Shown: one piece after another, positions 42,558-52,056 of the stretch
Layout: each line of letters starts with the position of its first letter
Position numbering within the stretch: position 1 is the stretch's first letter
Assembly (NCBI GenBank): GCA_020072815.1
Contig: JAIQGE010000001.1
Location: 558,001 to 622,000 of the forward strand
Length of the DNA: 64,000 bases
Direction: 5' to 3'
Source of the DNA: Terriglobia bacterium
GTDB taxonomy: Bacteria; Acidobacteriota; Terriglobia; Terriglobales; Acidobacteriaceae
The notes under the pieces: model-generated
What the model saw: only the letters and a program-made list of their open reading frames with translations
Database searches by the model: none
What the model was told of the DNA's origin: nothing
Program-made: the position numbers and the translations under genes

Positions 42558-44441
42558 TTACTGCGCCTTGCGCGCGCCGCTTCTCTCCAGAGAAAATCCC
42601 CTTGGCGCGATTCCCGGCAGCGTTACCGGCAGTTTGCCGCGCGGCTGAAGCTCTCCAAACAACACTTTCACCGCGCTCAACTCTGCCCCGGAGATGCTGG
42701 AGTAGGTGCAAAGGTAAGTCTGGACGCCGCCCGCCCCCAGCACCACGTAGGGGTTGCCCATGGCCACCACCGCGGTTTTGGCGGCGGCCACGTCCAGCAC
42801 CTGGCGCAACACGTCACCGGACGCCTGCTCCAGTCCCACGCTGTTGACGAGTTTGCCGTCCACCATCACCTGCTTGCCGGCGGACGGCGAAACATAGATC
42901 GCGACCACGACTTTGCCCGCTTCTTTCACTGCCTGCAGAATCTCCGGCGTTAGCACGGCGGCCAGATTGTTGTCCACATAGAAGACCGTGGCGTCGGCGC
43001 GGCGGGACTTCAAAGCGTTTTCAAACCCGCGTCCCCAGCCGCCGCGCACCGAGTCGCTGATCACGATGGTCACCACCTGCCGGTCCTGCTTGACTTGTGG
43101 GCGGTAGATTTCGCCTTCAGTCGGCGGCGCCTGCAACCGCGTCAGCGGAAGCACCTGGCCGTTGTCGCGGACCAGCGTCACGGCGTCGTCGGTCACCTGC
43201 TGCGCGAATTGCATGTCCTCCTGCCGGCTCACCAGGTACGGGACCTTGTTCAGATCCACGTAGCGCGCTTTGTGCAGACCGACCGAAGCCTTGGCTTCCA
43301 GGATTCGCAGCACGGATTCGTCAATGCGTGCCACTGAAATCTCGCCGCGACGGACGGCGTTGATGACGCCCTGAAACGCTCCGTCCAGATCGGTGGGAAG
43401 CAGCAGCATGTCGTTGCCGGCTTTCACCGAGTCCACCGCAGCCCGGCCCGCAGGATTGCCTTGTCCCGGAGGATACAGGCTGGTCAGCCCGCGCATTTCC
43501 AAAGCGTCGGTCACCACCAGGTTTTTGAAGCCAAGTTGTTTGCGCAACACTCCGTTGATCACCGCCGGAGAGATGGTGGCGACTTTGTTTGGGTCGGGCT
43601 CCAGGGCAGGCACCGTGACGTGAGCCACCATCACGGAATCCACGCCGGCGGCAATAGCTTTCCTGAAGGGCGGCAGCTCCACGCCGGCCATGTGCGCGGC
43701 GTCGCTGGGCACCAGAGCCACGCCCAGATGCGAATCCGTTGCGGTGTCTCCATGTCCGGGAAAGTGTTTGGCGGTGGTCAGCATCCCGTGGGCGCGCGCG
43801 CCGCGAATGAAGGCCGCCACCATGTCGCCCACCGCTATCGGGTCTTCCCCGAAAGAGCGTGTATTGATGATGGGATTGCTGGGGTTGCTGTTGACGTCCG
43901 CTACCGGGAAAAAATTCCAGTGAATGCCCACGGCGCGCGACTCTTCCGCGACAATCGCGCCGAACCGCTCAACGTAAGCGGGATTTCCCGCGGCGCCGAA
44001 TGCCATGGCTTCAGGAAATTGCGGAACGGAAACCATGCGCTGCGCCAGACCACGCTCAAAATCGGCGGCGATGAGCAGCGGCCACTTGGACTCACGCTGC
44101 AGTTGGTTGGTCATCATTGCAGCTTCCAGCGGCGGGCTCTTGAGCAGCGTTGCTCCGTCCACGTGTACGGTAATGACTACGGACCCGATGTGGTATTTCT
44201 GCAGCTGATCGCGGAACTGCTTGTAGGCGTCGCTGTCAAAGTTTTCAAAGTCCATGAAGTAGCGGACGCTGAGCATTTGCCCTACTTTTTCCGGGAGCGA
44301 CATTTTCCTCAGCGTCTGCTGCGCCCAGCGCCGGCCCTCTTTGTCCAGGGACACTGGCCCAGCTTTGGAGTAGCGTTCAGCGGCGTGCGAAGAAAGCAAG
44401 AGGGCAAACAGCGACAGTAGGATTCCCAGGCGCCTGATCAT
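42558..44441 (-). CDS. Glycoside hydrolase family 3 (beta-N-acetylhexosaminidase-type)
   Basis: The 627-residue protein has a signal peptide (RLGILLSLFALLLSSHAAE). The GH3 N-terminal TIM barrel (about 35-370) carries KHFPGHGDTATDSHLG, the NagZ-type loop with the His-Asp dyad, and VVTDALEMRGL with the nucleophile Asp. Unlike short NagZ, a GH3_C domain follows (about 400-620, DDAVTLVRDNGQVLPLTR; GELQPRGKLPVTLPG). It probably removes beta-linked GlcNAc from cell-wall or chitin fragments in the periplasm. It is convergent with the CHAT gene. The ATG start is clear. Confidence 0.92.
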   Translation of the reverse strand: MIRRLGILLSLFALLLSSHAAERYSKAGPVSLDKEGRRWAQQTLRKMSLPEKVGQMLSVRYFMDFENFDSDAYKQFRDQLQKYHIGSVVITVHVDGATLLKSPPLEAAMMTNQLQRESKWPLLIAADFERGLAQRMVSVPQFPEAMAFGAAGNPAYVERFGAIVAEESRAVGIHWNFFPVADVNSNPSNPIINTRSFGEDPIAVGDMVAAFIRGARAHGMLTTAKHFPGHGDTATDSHLGVALVPSDAAHMAGVELPPFRKAIAAGVDSVMVAHVTVPALEPDPNKVATISPAVINGVLRKQLGFKNLVVTDALEMRGLTSLYPPGQGNPAGRAAVDSVKAGNDMLLLPTDLDGAFQGVINAVRRGEISVARIDESVLRILEAKASVGLHKARYVDLNKVPYLVSRQEDMQFAQQVTDDAVTLVRDNGQVLPLTRLQAPPTEGEIYRPQVKQDRQVVTIVISDSVRGGWGRGFENALKSRRADATVFYVDNNLAAVLTPEILQAVKEAGKVVVAIYVSPSAGKQVMVDGKLVNSVGLEQASGDVLRQVLDVAAAKTAVVAMGNPYVVLGAGGVQTYLCTYSSISGAELSAVKVLFGELQPRGKLPVTLPGIAPRGFSLERSGARKAQ

Positions 44442-44503
44442 AAAGGCAAAGATAGCAGAAGCGCCGCAGGCTGGGGCAGAGACGCTCCTTTTGTAGCAAT
44501 GCT

Positions 44504-44965
44504 CTATTTCGCCAGCGCCGCTTCCGCGACCTCAGCGTGGGCGCGCTCATAGCCCACGGCGGCGTAGTAAATCGCTCGGTCAAAGAACTGGTCGAGCAGT
44601 TGGAGCATTTCCAGTTCGCCGCACACTTCCGCCAGGTCGGCGGCAACAGGGCCGTGACGCAGGAATTCCCACAGGTTTTCTTTGGTAAGAACAATGGTCC
44701 AGTTGAGCTGGCTCAGGGGCACGCCTTGCGCGGCGCGTTGCCTGCCGATCTCCAAATAGCGTTGTCCGATGTCGCCCTCGCTGCGACTCAAAAGCCAGTC
44801 GCCCAGGTGGCTGTAGATTTCGCCGACCTTGGCTTTCAAATCCTCCGGGGGGACCTTGTGGTACTCCGGCAGCAGCGGGCACTCCTTGACTTTGGCGACC
44901 AGGCCGGCGGCCAACTCTTCTGAGTGCGATTCAATCGCGCGAACCAGTTTGTAGGTGAGTATCAT
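44504..44965 (-). CDS. RsbRD N-terminal-like helical sensor protein
   Basis: The 153-residue all-helical protein begins MILTYKLVRAIESHSEELAAGLVAKV and contains IYSHLGDWLLSRSEGDIGQRYLEIGRQRAAQGVPLSQLNW, the pattern of RsbRD N-terminal domains. These are globin-like sensor folds of stressosome proteins, and stand-alone copies are common. There is no output domain. GAGGAGGT 8 bases before the ATG at 44965 decides the start over the longer frame from 45001. Its partner is unknown. Confidence 0.7.
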   Translation of the reverse strand: MILTYKLVRAIESHSEELAAGLVAKVKECPLLPEYHKVPPEDLKAKVGEIYSHLGDWLLSRSEGDIGQRYLEIGRQRAAQGVPLSQLNWTIVLTKENLWEFLRHGPVAADLAEVCGELEMLQLLDQFFDRAIYYAAVGYERAHAEVAEAALAK

Positions 44966-45143
44966 GACGTCTACCTCCTCGCAGCAAAGAGCAAACACCA
45001 ACCATGATTGTCCATGAGGTTGCTACTTGGAGGCGGTGACGGTTGTCACAGCGATGGCCAGACTGGGCCAAATGGCCATCATTGGAACAATCTAATGCAG
45101 GGGTTTGCGGCGGGCCCGGATGTAAGCGGCAGGCCGCCGCTGC

Positions 45144-45371
45144 TCAGGCCCGGCGCAGTTCTGGAACCTGAGAGCTTGAGGGTCCGACTTTGCGCTGCAA
45201 GCGCACCAATTCCAGCATGGCGGTGCAGCAGGCGTCCTCCTTGCTGGATGCCTCGTGCTGGACCAGCACTTCTGAAGATCCGTCAATCTTGACTACTACG
45301 TGCCACAGAGACTCCGGCGTGGCTGCCTGGGGGGCGATACTCGCGTGATATGGGTGACGCACAATCTTCAT
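45144..45371 (-). CDS. Small hypothetical protein
   Basis: Not recognised. A 75-residue protein beginning MKIVRHPYHASIAPQAATPE, with a central WHVVVKIDGSSEVLVQHEASSKEDACCTAMLELVR. The adjacent Cys pair and an alternating beta/alpha pattern suggest a small folded domain. AGGTAGTGAG precedes the ATG at 45371; the frame extends upstream to 45506 but without a ribosome site. It is probably real, given its start signal and coding-like codon use. Confidence 0.55.
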   Translation of the reverse strand: MKIVRHPYHASIAPQAATPESLWHVVVKIDGSSEVLVQHEASSKEDACCTAMLELVRLQRKVGPSSSQVPELRRA

Positions 45372-45556
45372 ACTCACTACCTTTCTGGGCCAGCCGAAAA
45401 GGAGGGCGGGGCGAAACTTCCCGCCTATTCTAGCCACAACCAAGGTCTTGGAATGTGAAGTGAATGTTAAAAGCAGGTTAAAATAAGGGCCCAATTTAAA
45501 GTGCAACCAAGCGTGTAAGCGACTCTATCGCAAAGGTTTGAGCGGCCAGAATCGAA

Positions 45557-45587
45557 ATGCCGCGCCCCTGTGGAGAAGACGCGGCAT
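45557..45587 (-). terminator. Hairpin downstream of the ECF gene at 45634
   Basis: ATGCCGCG and CGCGGCAT form an 8-base stem, 47 bases past the stop on the minus strand. Only TTTCGATT follows, so the tail is weak. Confidence 0.4.
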
Positions 45588-45633
45588 CTCAAGCTCATTC
45601 AGATTTTTTCAGGCTAGCCGAGAGCGTTGGAGA

Positions 45634-46374
45634 TCAAGCGTGAGCGGCGACGGCCAGACTGCGGCCGCCCTGGATTACGATCAGCGGAGTTTTGACTTGG
45701 GCCCGTGTTCCGCGATCCACCCTCTGGCAGGCTGCGTTCATGCCCGGCTTGCTGCTGCGGACGGGACGCGTCCTAGCTTTGGACCGCTGAGCTTCCGGTC
45801 TGGTGTTGGCCGTTTTAGTGAAGCGTGCCCGGAACTGCTGCTTGGCGCGATGCAGCAACACTCGCAAGTAGCCCCGGCTGATCCCCAGTTCGCGGCAGAC
45901 TTCATCGCGATCGCGCTCTTCCAGGTACACTGCGCGCAGCAACATTTCCTCGTCGTTCGGCATCTGCCGGAGCACCCCGCGAACCTGTTTTCGGACCTCA
46001 AAGGCGGTGTACATCGCTTCCGGACTGCCGACCGGATCGGACAGCTGAGGCGGCATGTCGTCCAGCGGCTCAAAGCGGTCACTACGGTACGATTCGTAGA
46101 GAACATTGCGGCAAACCGAAGCTACAAACGCCCCAAAGCATTCCGGGCGCCGTATTCCCTGGTCAGAGTGGACCGCCGCCAGGACGCGGGCAAAGGTTTC
46201 CTGGCGAATGTCGTTGATCCGTTCCGTGGAAGCGGCACGACGCCGCAGGCTGCCCGTCATGAAATGGCTGAAGTACCAGGCAAAGTGGGCCTCGACCTCA
46301 CTGTCCCGGGCCCCAAGTTTGCTGATGTAGCTGGCATCAAATTGGTGGAGCGGTAGACACTGCGCTGTGGACAT
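45634..46374 (-). CDS. ECF-type RNA polymerase sigma factor (CHAT locus 2, divergent)
   Basis: The 246-residue ECF sigma has region 2 with ERINDIRQETFARVLAAV and region 4 with LRQMPNDEEMLLRAVYLEERDRDEVCRELGISRGYLRVLLHRAKQQFRARF. A basic, Ser/Arg-rich tail of about 60 residues follows (about 187-246), which is unusual for ECF factors and may bind DNA or a regulator. AAGGAG lies 9 bases before the ATG. It resembles the locus 1 sigma in sequence. It is transcribed away from the second ECF factor at 46669. Confidence 0.9.
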   Translation of the reverse strand: MSTAQCLPLHQFDASYISKLGARDSEVEAHFAWYFSHFMTGSLRRRAASTERINDIRQETFARVLAAVHSDQGIRRPECFGAFVASVCRNVLYESYRSDRFEPLDDMPPQLSDPVGSPEAMYTAFEVRKQVRGVLRQMPNDEEMLLRAVYLEERDRDEVCRELGISRGYLRVLLHRAKQQFRARFTKTANTRPEAQRSKARTRPVRSSKPGMNAACQRVDRGTRAQVKTPLIVIQGGRSLAVAAHA

Positions 46375-46642
46375 ACTGATCCGTCTCCTTACTTCTCTGG
46401 TAAGCGCCCTGACGCTGACCCGGCGAGAAAGACTTGTCGCCTGCCATATCTAACGCCGGGGAGACGAAATCCCCTAAAAAATATCTGGCGCGGACAATGT
46501 TTCTGGTGGGTCGGGTGAACTGACCTGGAAGGTTTCACGGTGTACTTTGGGGTGACCCGGCCGGCCATGCCTGGAACACACTGCCGTCACCGCCAAGATG
46601 GGACACAAAAAACGGGTCGCTGAGGACCCTGCGGGATTGCGT

Positions 46643-46648
46643 TACAAT
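46643..46648 (+). promoter_or_regulatory. -10-like box upstream of the ECF gene at 46669
   Basis: TACAAT lies 20 bases before the ATG. A small palindrome GGGTC-GCTGAG-GACCC immediately upstream (46615-46629) overlaps where a -35 would be, and could be an operator. Confidence 0.4.
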
Positions 46649-46668
46649 CTCACTTCGCAAGCCGCCCC

Positions 46669-47307
46669 ATGGATAACTACCCTGATCTTTCGATTCAGAG
46701 GTTGCTGGAACGTTGTCTCCAACCGGAACGAGATGAAGCTGCGTGGAGTGAGTTGATCCTCAGACTGGAACCCACCATCGCCGGGGTGGTCTACAAGAAC
46801 CTTGCCGGCTGGACCAGGCCAACGCAGGAGTGCGTGGAGGACCTGACCCAAGATACGCTCAAAAAGCTGCTGGATAAAAATGCCAAAGCTCTGCGCGAAT
46901 TTGAATTCCAAAATGGCGACGGGGACCTTTTTAAGTTTGCCAAGACTGTGGCCTCCAACGTCGCGAAAGACTACTACCGCAGCATCGCCAGGAGAAATGA
47001 GGAGCCGCTGGAGGAGTACGTTGACCCGCCTGACCCGCAAAATTTTCAGGTCCGGGCGGAGCGTGACGCTCTGCTCGACCAGATGGACGCTTACCTAAAG
47101 ACGCGGGTGTCTGAAATTGAGTGCAGCATTTTTGGGCTGTATTTCAAGCAAGGTTTTAGCGCCCGGCAGATTGCGGAGATTCCCGGTATCGGAATGAAAA
47201 TAAAGCAAGTTGAATACGCTCTGTGGACCGTCACTCGATTATTGCGCGGCAGGTTCAATGGCCCCGATACGGACCCGCCGGCGGAAGATGAGGAAAAAGA
47301 GGATTAG
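46669..47307 (+). CDS. ECF-type RNA polymerase sigma factor (CHAT locus 2)
   Basis: The 212-residue protein has region 2 with ECVEDLTQDTLKKLLDKNAK and FKFAKTVASNVAKDYYRSIARR. Region 4 reads RVSEIECSIFGLYFKQGFSARQIAEIPGIGMKIKQVEYALWTVTRLLR. It differs clearly from the two other CHAT-linked ECF factors. The following gene encodes a protein with two anti-sigma zinc motifs, its probable inhibitor; the two genes are 55 bases apart, or overlap if the earlier start is used. Confidence 0.85.
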   Translation: MDNYPDLSIQRLLERCLQPERDEAAWSELILRLEPTIAGVVYKNLAGWTRPTQECVEDLTQDTLKKLLDKNAKALREFEFQNGDGDLFKFAKTVASNVAKDYYRSIARRNEEPLEEYVDPPDPQNFQVRAERDALLDQMDAYLKTRVSEIECSIFGLYFKQGFSARQIAEIPGIGMKIKQVEYALWTVTRLLRGRFNGPDTDPPAEDEEKED

Positions 47308-47362
47308 GGTTTCCCCAGGTTGGGACGTTAGCTATGTTGAGAAAGAAAAAAAGGCGGGGACT

Positions 47363-50300
47363 GTGAGCCAGCAATCCAACCACCTAGCGGATATTGAGAT
47401 CAAGGAGTACTTGCGGTCGCGACCCGGCGATAGACCGGACGCCCGCGATGCTCTGATTGATACCCACCTGTCCGAGTGCGGAACGTGCCTGAGTCGCACA
47501 TTGCAACTGCAACGCGCTCAGCTCGGTCTTGAACAGACCAGAGTGGCGCGCGCGCGACACAAGGACTGTCCCAGCAACCAAACAATCGCCAACCTGGCCG
47601 CCGGACTCGTCCCGGCAGAGCTGGTGGCGGCCACTATTCATCACGCAGCCCACTGCGACTTTTGCGGGCCGTTGCTGCAAAGCTACCTGGAAGAATTTTC
47701 TGAAGAGATGCCACAGGAAGCCGCCGCCTTCTTGGCCCAGCGGTCCACGGCCACCGCGGCGTGGCGAGAGAAATTTGTCGCAGAAAATATCCCCGGGCGT
47801 GAACCACTCAACATTGCGGACTGGTTGAAAAAGGTAGCGGGGAGCATGGTTCCGAAGCTCCCGGCGCCGCGATGGGCTGCCGGGGCCGTCGCCGCCCTGC
47901 TTCTCGTGGTGGCGACGACCGGGGTTACGACCTTGATCGTGTCGGGCGTCAAGCCCTCCCCAACCAAGGCCAAAGCCCTGGCGCTTGCAGCCAACCCAGA
48001 ACAAAAGACGCTGGAGATGCGAATCCCCGGCGCTCCCTACGCCCCTTACGAGATCAAGATGGGGCCGGGATCTGAGCCGAAGAGAAGCCTGTCGCTGGTG
48101 AAGGCCGAAGAGATTCTGTTGACCCAGAAAAGCGCTGGCCGCATGGACGCGCAATGGCTTGAGGTGGAAGGACTCACAACGTTGCTTGAAGGCACGGGAA
48201 GCGGCGCCGCCAGAGCCGCCAGCGATTTTGAGCGCGCCCGCGCAGAAGGCCGCGACGATCCCAGCCTGGAAATTGAGCTGGCCATCAGCTACTACGCGTC
48301 AGACCACCCGAATCTGCCGAAGACCATTGACCTGCTGGAGGGCGTCCTCAAGCGGCCCAGGCTTCCCGATGAAGACCGCAAGGCCGCGTTGTACGACTTG
48401 GCGGTTGCCTACGAAAATATTAATGCCTGGGAGCTGGCGGTAGCACGGTGGAACGAATATCTCAAGGCCGATTCATCGAGCGAGTGGGCCAAGAACGCCA
48501 GGACGCGCCTGGAGAGAGCAAAATCAAAAGCACCCAAGCAGCAGAGCCGCAGCCCGGCTGAATTCCCTGACGACGGCCTACTCCAGGCCCAGGTAGAGCA
48601 GTATCAAGACGTCGCCATCCGATATTGGCTTCCCATCGCCGTAAACGACCCTCAGAGCAAAGCCGCCCTCTATACCCGTAAGCTTGCCGACCTGCTGGCA
48701 GAGCAACACTCCGACCCATGGCTCCGTGATTTTCTTAACGCCATTCATCCTGATCAAGCAGACGCAGTCAAAGCACTGGCTGAGGCTTTTGCAAAGAACA
48801 AACAGGGGCTCTACGGGGCGGCTGCAGCCCGGGCCGAACACGCTGCGGGCCTCTTTGCGAAGCATCACAACCTTGCGGGAGAGTTGAGGGCCCGCTATGA
48901 AGACATCTACGCCAACCAGCGCGAAGTGGAAGCCCGAGAGTGTGTTGCACGTTCTGGTGTGCTGCAGAAACAGTTAGCCCTTACCGCCTACCGCTCGCTG
49001 CAGGGCCAGGTGGCACTGGTGAGGGCAACATGCCTGAACCTAAAGGAAGATTTTGAAGCCTCCAAAAATGAGCTCAATGCCAGCCAGGAGATTGCGGGAA
49101 AATTCCGTTTCCCCGTGCTTCGCTTGCGCGTCATGGGAATCAGCGCAGGAATTGAGCGTCTCCAGCACCGTGACGAAGAGTCTTGGCGCAGAGGCGTTGA
49201 CGGGCTTCGCCTTTACGGGGAAGGAGAATATCCAGCCGACCGCCTGTATCAATTGTGCATCGTGCTGGAGCAGTATGCCGAGAAGAAACATCTGCTCTAT
49301 GCACAGCAAGCCTTGCTTGAACAAGCCATCGGCATTCAGGAGGCGTATCCCCCCGAAGATGAAGGTGTGATCCTCAAGGGGACGCTTTATGGGAGGCTAA
49401 GTGCGGTTTCCGTGAACCTGGGACAAGATGACTTGGCAAGAACAGCCACGCGAAAAGCCAACCTGTTTCTGGGCCGGGCGCCTAATGAGCCGTCGGCAGA
49501 TAAGTACGTCTTGTTTGTAAAAATCGGTCTCGCGCAAACCCAATTGAAGATGGGCGATCCGCAAGGTGCGGTAGACACACTCGAGCCAGCCGCCGAACGT
49601 GTACCGAGGATTACTGACGAATTCCTGGTCATGGCATTCCGCACAGTATCCGGAGACAGTTATCGTCATCTCGCCAGGTATGGCGAGGCAGCAGCGGAGT
49701 ACGAAGCAGGAATCGTTATTGCGGAAAAAGCTCTCCCTGCATTAAATGATGAAGCGAAACGGCTTAAGTGGGTCGAAGGGGCAGACCCAGTGTATCGCGG
49801 GCTTGCCTTGGTTCTCTTGCAGCAAGGCAAAGACGTCGACGCTCTGAAGCTTTGGGAATGGTATGGTAGCCGGACGCAACAGGACAGCCATGCCGCGAAG
49901 ACCTCGTGGAAGGAGCAGCAAACGCAGATCTTCCCGCTTCAAGTCTCTCTATCAGAAACGCGCCTGATCTACGCGGTCTTTGAAGACCGCTTGCAGATTT
50001 GGTCGGTCAGCGCAAACGGCATCAAGGGACACGCGGTAAAGATCAATCCATACGAATTGGAACAGAAGGTAAGTGCTTTTGCCCGCGAATGCGCCACGCC
50101 CCCCGGTCCACAATCCAGCCAGGACGACCTCCTCAGGACTGACAAGGCACTGGGCGCTCTTTTCCTGGAGCCTGTCCTGGCCGAAATCTCGCCCGGCCAA
50201 CCAGTGGTCGTTGAGATGGACGAGAAGTTGTCTAGCCTTCCGCTGGTTGCTCTTGTGCGCTCTGATGGACGCTTTTTTGGACAAGACTATGCTGTAACTG

Positions 50301-50911
50301 CGTCTCCGGGAATTTACCGCGAGAACGATCTTCGCCGGTCGGTGCCTGTGGCCAACGGTTCCCCTATGCTGGTGGTGCAAGGCTCGAGCAACTTGCCTGG
50401 TCAAGATGAACTGGTAGACAAGATTGTGGCGGAGTTTTCCCATGCGACGGTACTGACGCCGAAGCACGCTTCCCGCTCAGAGATGGATCTCAAGTTGCCG
50501 GCCAGTGAGATCCTCCTGGTAATAAGCCACGGCATTCACGACGCCTCCGGCACGGTCCTGGTGTTGGGAGATGAGCGAATCCGGGCTGAAGATATTCGTC
50601 CAACACTCCTCAAGCGATTGAAATTAGCGGTGCTGGAAGCTTGCTCCAGCGGAGCAAGCAACGAGAATGGTCCGTCTGACCCCGCAAATCTGGTGCGCGC
50701 ATTTCAGGCTGCGGGCGTCCCGAATGTCATTTCCACCCGCTGGGATGTGGACTCCCAGAGCACATCAGAATTTATGGCCGTCTTCTTTCAACATTTGGGC
50801 AAAGGCGAAACCGCCGCACAAGCCATGTTTCATGCAAGGAACAACGTCCTCCGCGCTCACAGTCATCCTTACTTTTGGGCCGGCCTGGATCTGGCCGGAC
50901 GAGCAAACTAG
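47363..50911 (+). CDS. Anti-sigma zinc fingers-TM-TPR-CHAT fusion protein (locus 2)
   Basis: The roughly 1182-residue protein joins functions that are separate in locus 1. Two HxxxCxxC anti-sigma motifs (His35-Cys39-Cys42 in THLSECGTC, and His94-Cys98-Cys101 in HAAHCDFC) are followed by a membrane helix (about 173-195, AVAALLLVVATTGVTTLIV). TPR-like helices span about 230-830, and a CHAT caspase-like domain spans about 870-1182 with His1056 (VISHGIHDASG) and Cys1094 (LEACSSGA). The topology puts zinc fingers inside and TPR-CHAT outside. Proteolysis could thus be tied directly to sigma release. A GTG at 47363 is used; an ATG at 47288, overlapping the sigma gene, is possible. Confidence 0.85.
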   Translation: MSQQSNHLADIEIKEYLRSRPGDRPDARDALIDTHLSECGTCLSRTLQLQRAQLGLEQTRVARARHKDCPSNQTIANLAAGLVPAELVAATIHHAAHCDFCGPLLQSYLEEFSEEMPQEAAAFLAQRSTATAAWREKFVAENIPGREPLNIADWLKKVAGSMVPKLPAPRWAAGAVAALLLVVATTGVTTLIVSGVKPSPTKAKALALAANPEQKTLEMRIPGAPYAPYEIKMGPGSEPKRSLSLVKAEEILLTQKSAGRMDAQWLEVEGLTTLLEGTGSGAARAASDFERARAEGRDDPSLEIELAISYYASDHPNLPKTIDLLEGVLKRPRLPDEDRKAALYDLAVAYENINAWELAVARWNEYLKADSSSEWAKNARTRLERAKSKAPKQQSRSPAEFPDDGLLQAQVEQYQDVAIRYWLPIAVNDPQSKAALYTRKLADLLAEQHSDPWLRDFLNAIHPDQADAVKALAEAFAKNKQGLYGAAAARAEHAAGLFAKHHNLAGELRARYEDIYANQREVEARECVARSGVLQKQLALTAYRSLQGQVALVRATCLNLKEDFEASKNELNASQEIAGKFRFPVLRLRVMGISAGIERLQHRDEESWRRGVDGLRLYGEGEYPADRLYQLCIVLEQYAEKKHLLYAQQALLEQAIGIQEAYPPEDEGVILKGTLYGRLSAVSVNLGQDDLARTATRKANLFLGRAPNEPSADKYVLFVKIGLAQTQLKMGDPQGAVDTLEPAAERVPRITDEFLVMAFRTVSGDSYRHLARYGEAAAEYEAGIVIAEKALPALNDEAKRLKWVEGADPVYRGLALVLLQQGKDVDALKLWEWYGSRTQQDSHAAKTSWKEQQTQIFPLQVSLSETRLIYAVFEDRLQIWSVSANGIKGHAVKINPYELEQKVSAFARECATPPGPQSSQDDLLRTDKALGALFLEPVLAEISPGQPVVVEMDEKLSSLPLVALVRSDGRFFGQDYAVTASPGIYRENDLRRSVPVANGSPMLVVQGSSNLPGQDELVDKIVAEFSHATVLTPKHASRSEMDLKLPASEILLVISHGIHDASGTVLVLGDERIRAEDIRPTLLKRLKLAVLEACSSGASNENGPSDPANLVRAFQAAGVPNVISTRWDVDSQSTSEFMAVFFQHLGKGETAAQAMFHARNNVLRAHSHPYFWAGLDLAGRAN

Positions 50912-50994
50912 ACCCAAGCCTCCTATAATTGGGCGCGCCCTGGCTAGGGAAAAGTTGCGGGGCTCCGTTTAGTGCTTTAAGGAGAAGAAAGCCC

Positions 50995-52032
50995 ATGGAC
51001 AGACGTGATTTGCTCAGAGGTCTGCTTGCAATGCCCATTGCCAGCACGTTGGGCGCCGGCCAGCATAAAGCCAAAGGCAGCAGCTACCCGCCCCGTCCCG
51101 CAGCGTCAGGAAAGCTAAGTGTCGTAGTTGACGGGGCATTTGCGATCGTGGTGCAGAAGGACCGTGGTTCGCGCATCCGGATATTCACGCCGAGAGAGGA
51201 GAACGATAAGCATCAGTTTTATTTCTTTGATGACCCCAAACGGCGCGACCACAAGGGCCCTCTCAGACCCCAGCCGACGAACCGGGTATACAACTTTGAA
51301 CTGTCGTCTGAAGGGCTGAGAACCCAAACCGAACCGGAGATTGACACAGGACTGGCCTCGTTCAATGTTCGCACTGACGAGTGGTGCCAGAAAGACTATT
51401 TCGTGACCATAGATCTTCCCGTTCCCAAGAGGATCACGTTCACTCCACCGCCAGCGCCGGTGAAATTCAGGCACCATGATCGCCATGGCTGCATGCCGGT
51501 CAATCATGTTCTTGAATACGACGTGACTGACCAGTCCAAGGTGAGGATGATGTTGGGTGAAGATCTGATTGGACCAACGCCTTGCGCCGAGCTGATAAGG
51601 CGGTATCAGGATGAATGCAGGAAGCACGGCGAAGAACGGCCGGGATCTTCCCGCACCGGCGAGGACCACAAACGTGGTGAATGTTCGGACGTGCCCAAAG
51701 AGTATGCGTCCACCTGTCCGGAGTCCGGATGGACGTTCTTTTTCGGGGTTGGCCTGCTGGCAAGCCCCCACGATGAAGAAGAACGGAAGGAGCACGCGAT
51801 CAGGTTTTTCAATAAGCAGATTCTCAAGTCCTTTCCGGGCTTGCAAGAGAGACTTGAGATAGAAAAGCTTGGGCGAAGAGGTGAGCCATGCAAGAATGAA
51901 ACCTATAGCTCACAGGCAACTCTGGCACCCGCGATCCTGAGACCAGGGTTGCTGGGAGAACCCAGGCTTCTTGAAGCCTCACACATCATCGACTGTCAGC
52001 TCACTGGACCTGTGGTGAACTTCCCAAGTTAG
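50995..52032 (+). CDS. Unknown Tat-signal protein downstream of the CHAT fusion (locus 2)
   Basis: Not recognised. The 345-residue protein begins MDRRDLLRGLLAMPIASTLG, a short twin-arginine signal, so export in folded form is likely. The next segment (SVVVDGAFAIVVQKDRGSRIRIFTP) is beta-rich, followed by YFFDDPKRRDHKG. The C-terminal half has eight cysteines, several in CxxC-free spacing. AAGGAGAAG before the ATG at 50995 fixes the start. It follows the CHAT gene by 83 bases and ends in a strong terminator, so it closes the operon. A protease substrate or periplasmic partner is the natural guess. Confidence 0.75.
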   Translation: MDRRDLLRGLLAMPIASTLGAGQHKAKGSSYPPRPAASGKLSVVVDGAFAIVVQKDRGSRIRIFTPREENDKHQFYFFDDPKRRDHKGPLRPQPTNRVYNFELSSEGLRTQTEPEIDTGLASFNVRTDEWCQKDYFVTIDLPVPKRITFTPPPAPVKFRHHDRHGCMPVNHVLEYDVTDQSKVRMMLGEDLIGPTPCAELIRRYQDECRKHGEERPGSSRTGEDHKRGECSDVPKEYASTCPESGWTFFFGVGLLASPHDEEERKEHAIRFFNKQILKSFPGLQERLEIEKLGRRGEPCKNETYSSQATLAPAILRPGLLGEPRLLEASHIIDCQLTGPVVNFPS

Positions 52033-52056
52033 CGAAAACACTTGCCGTAATCCAGT

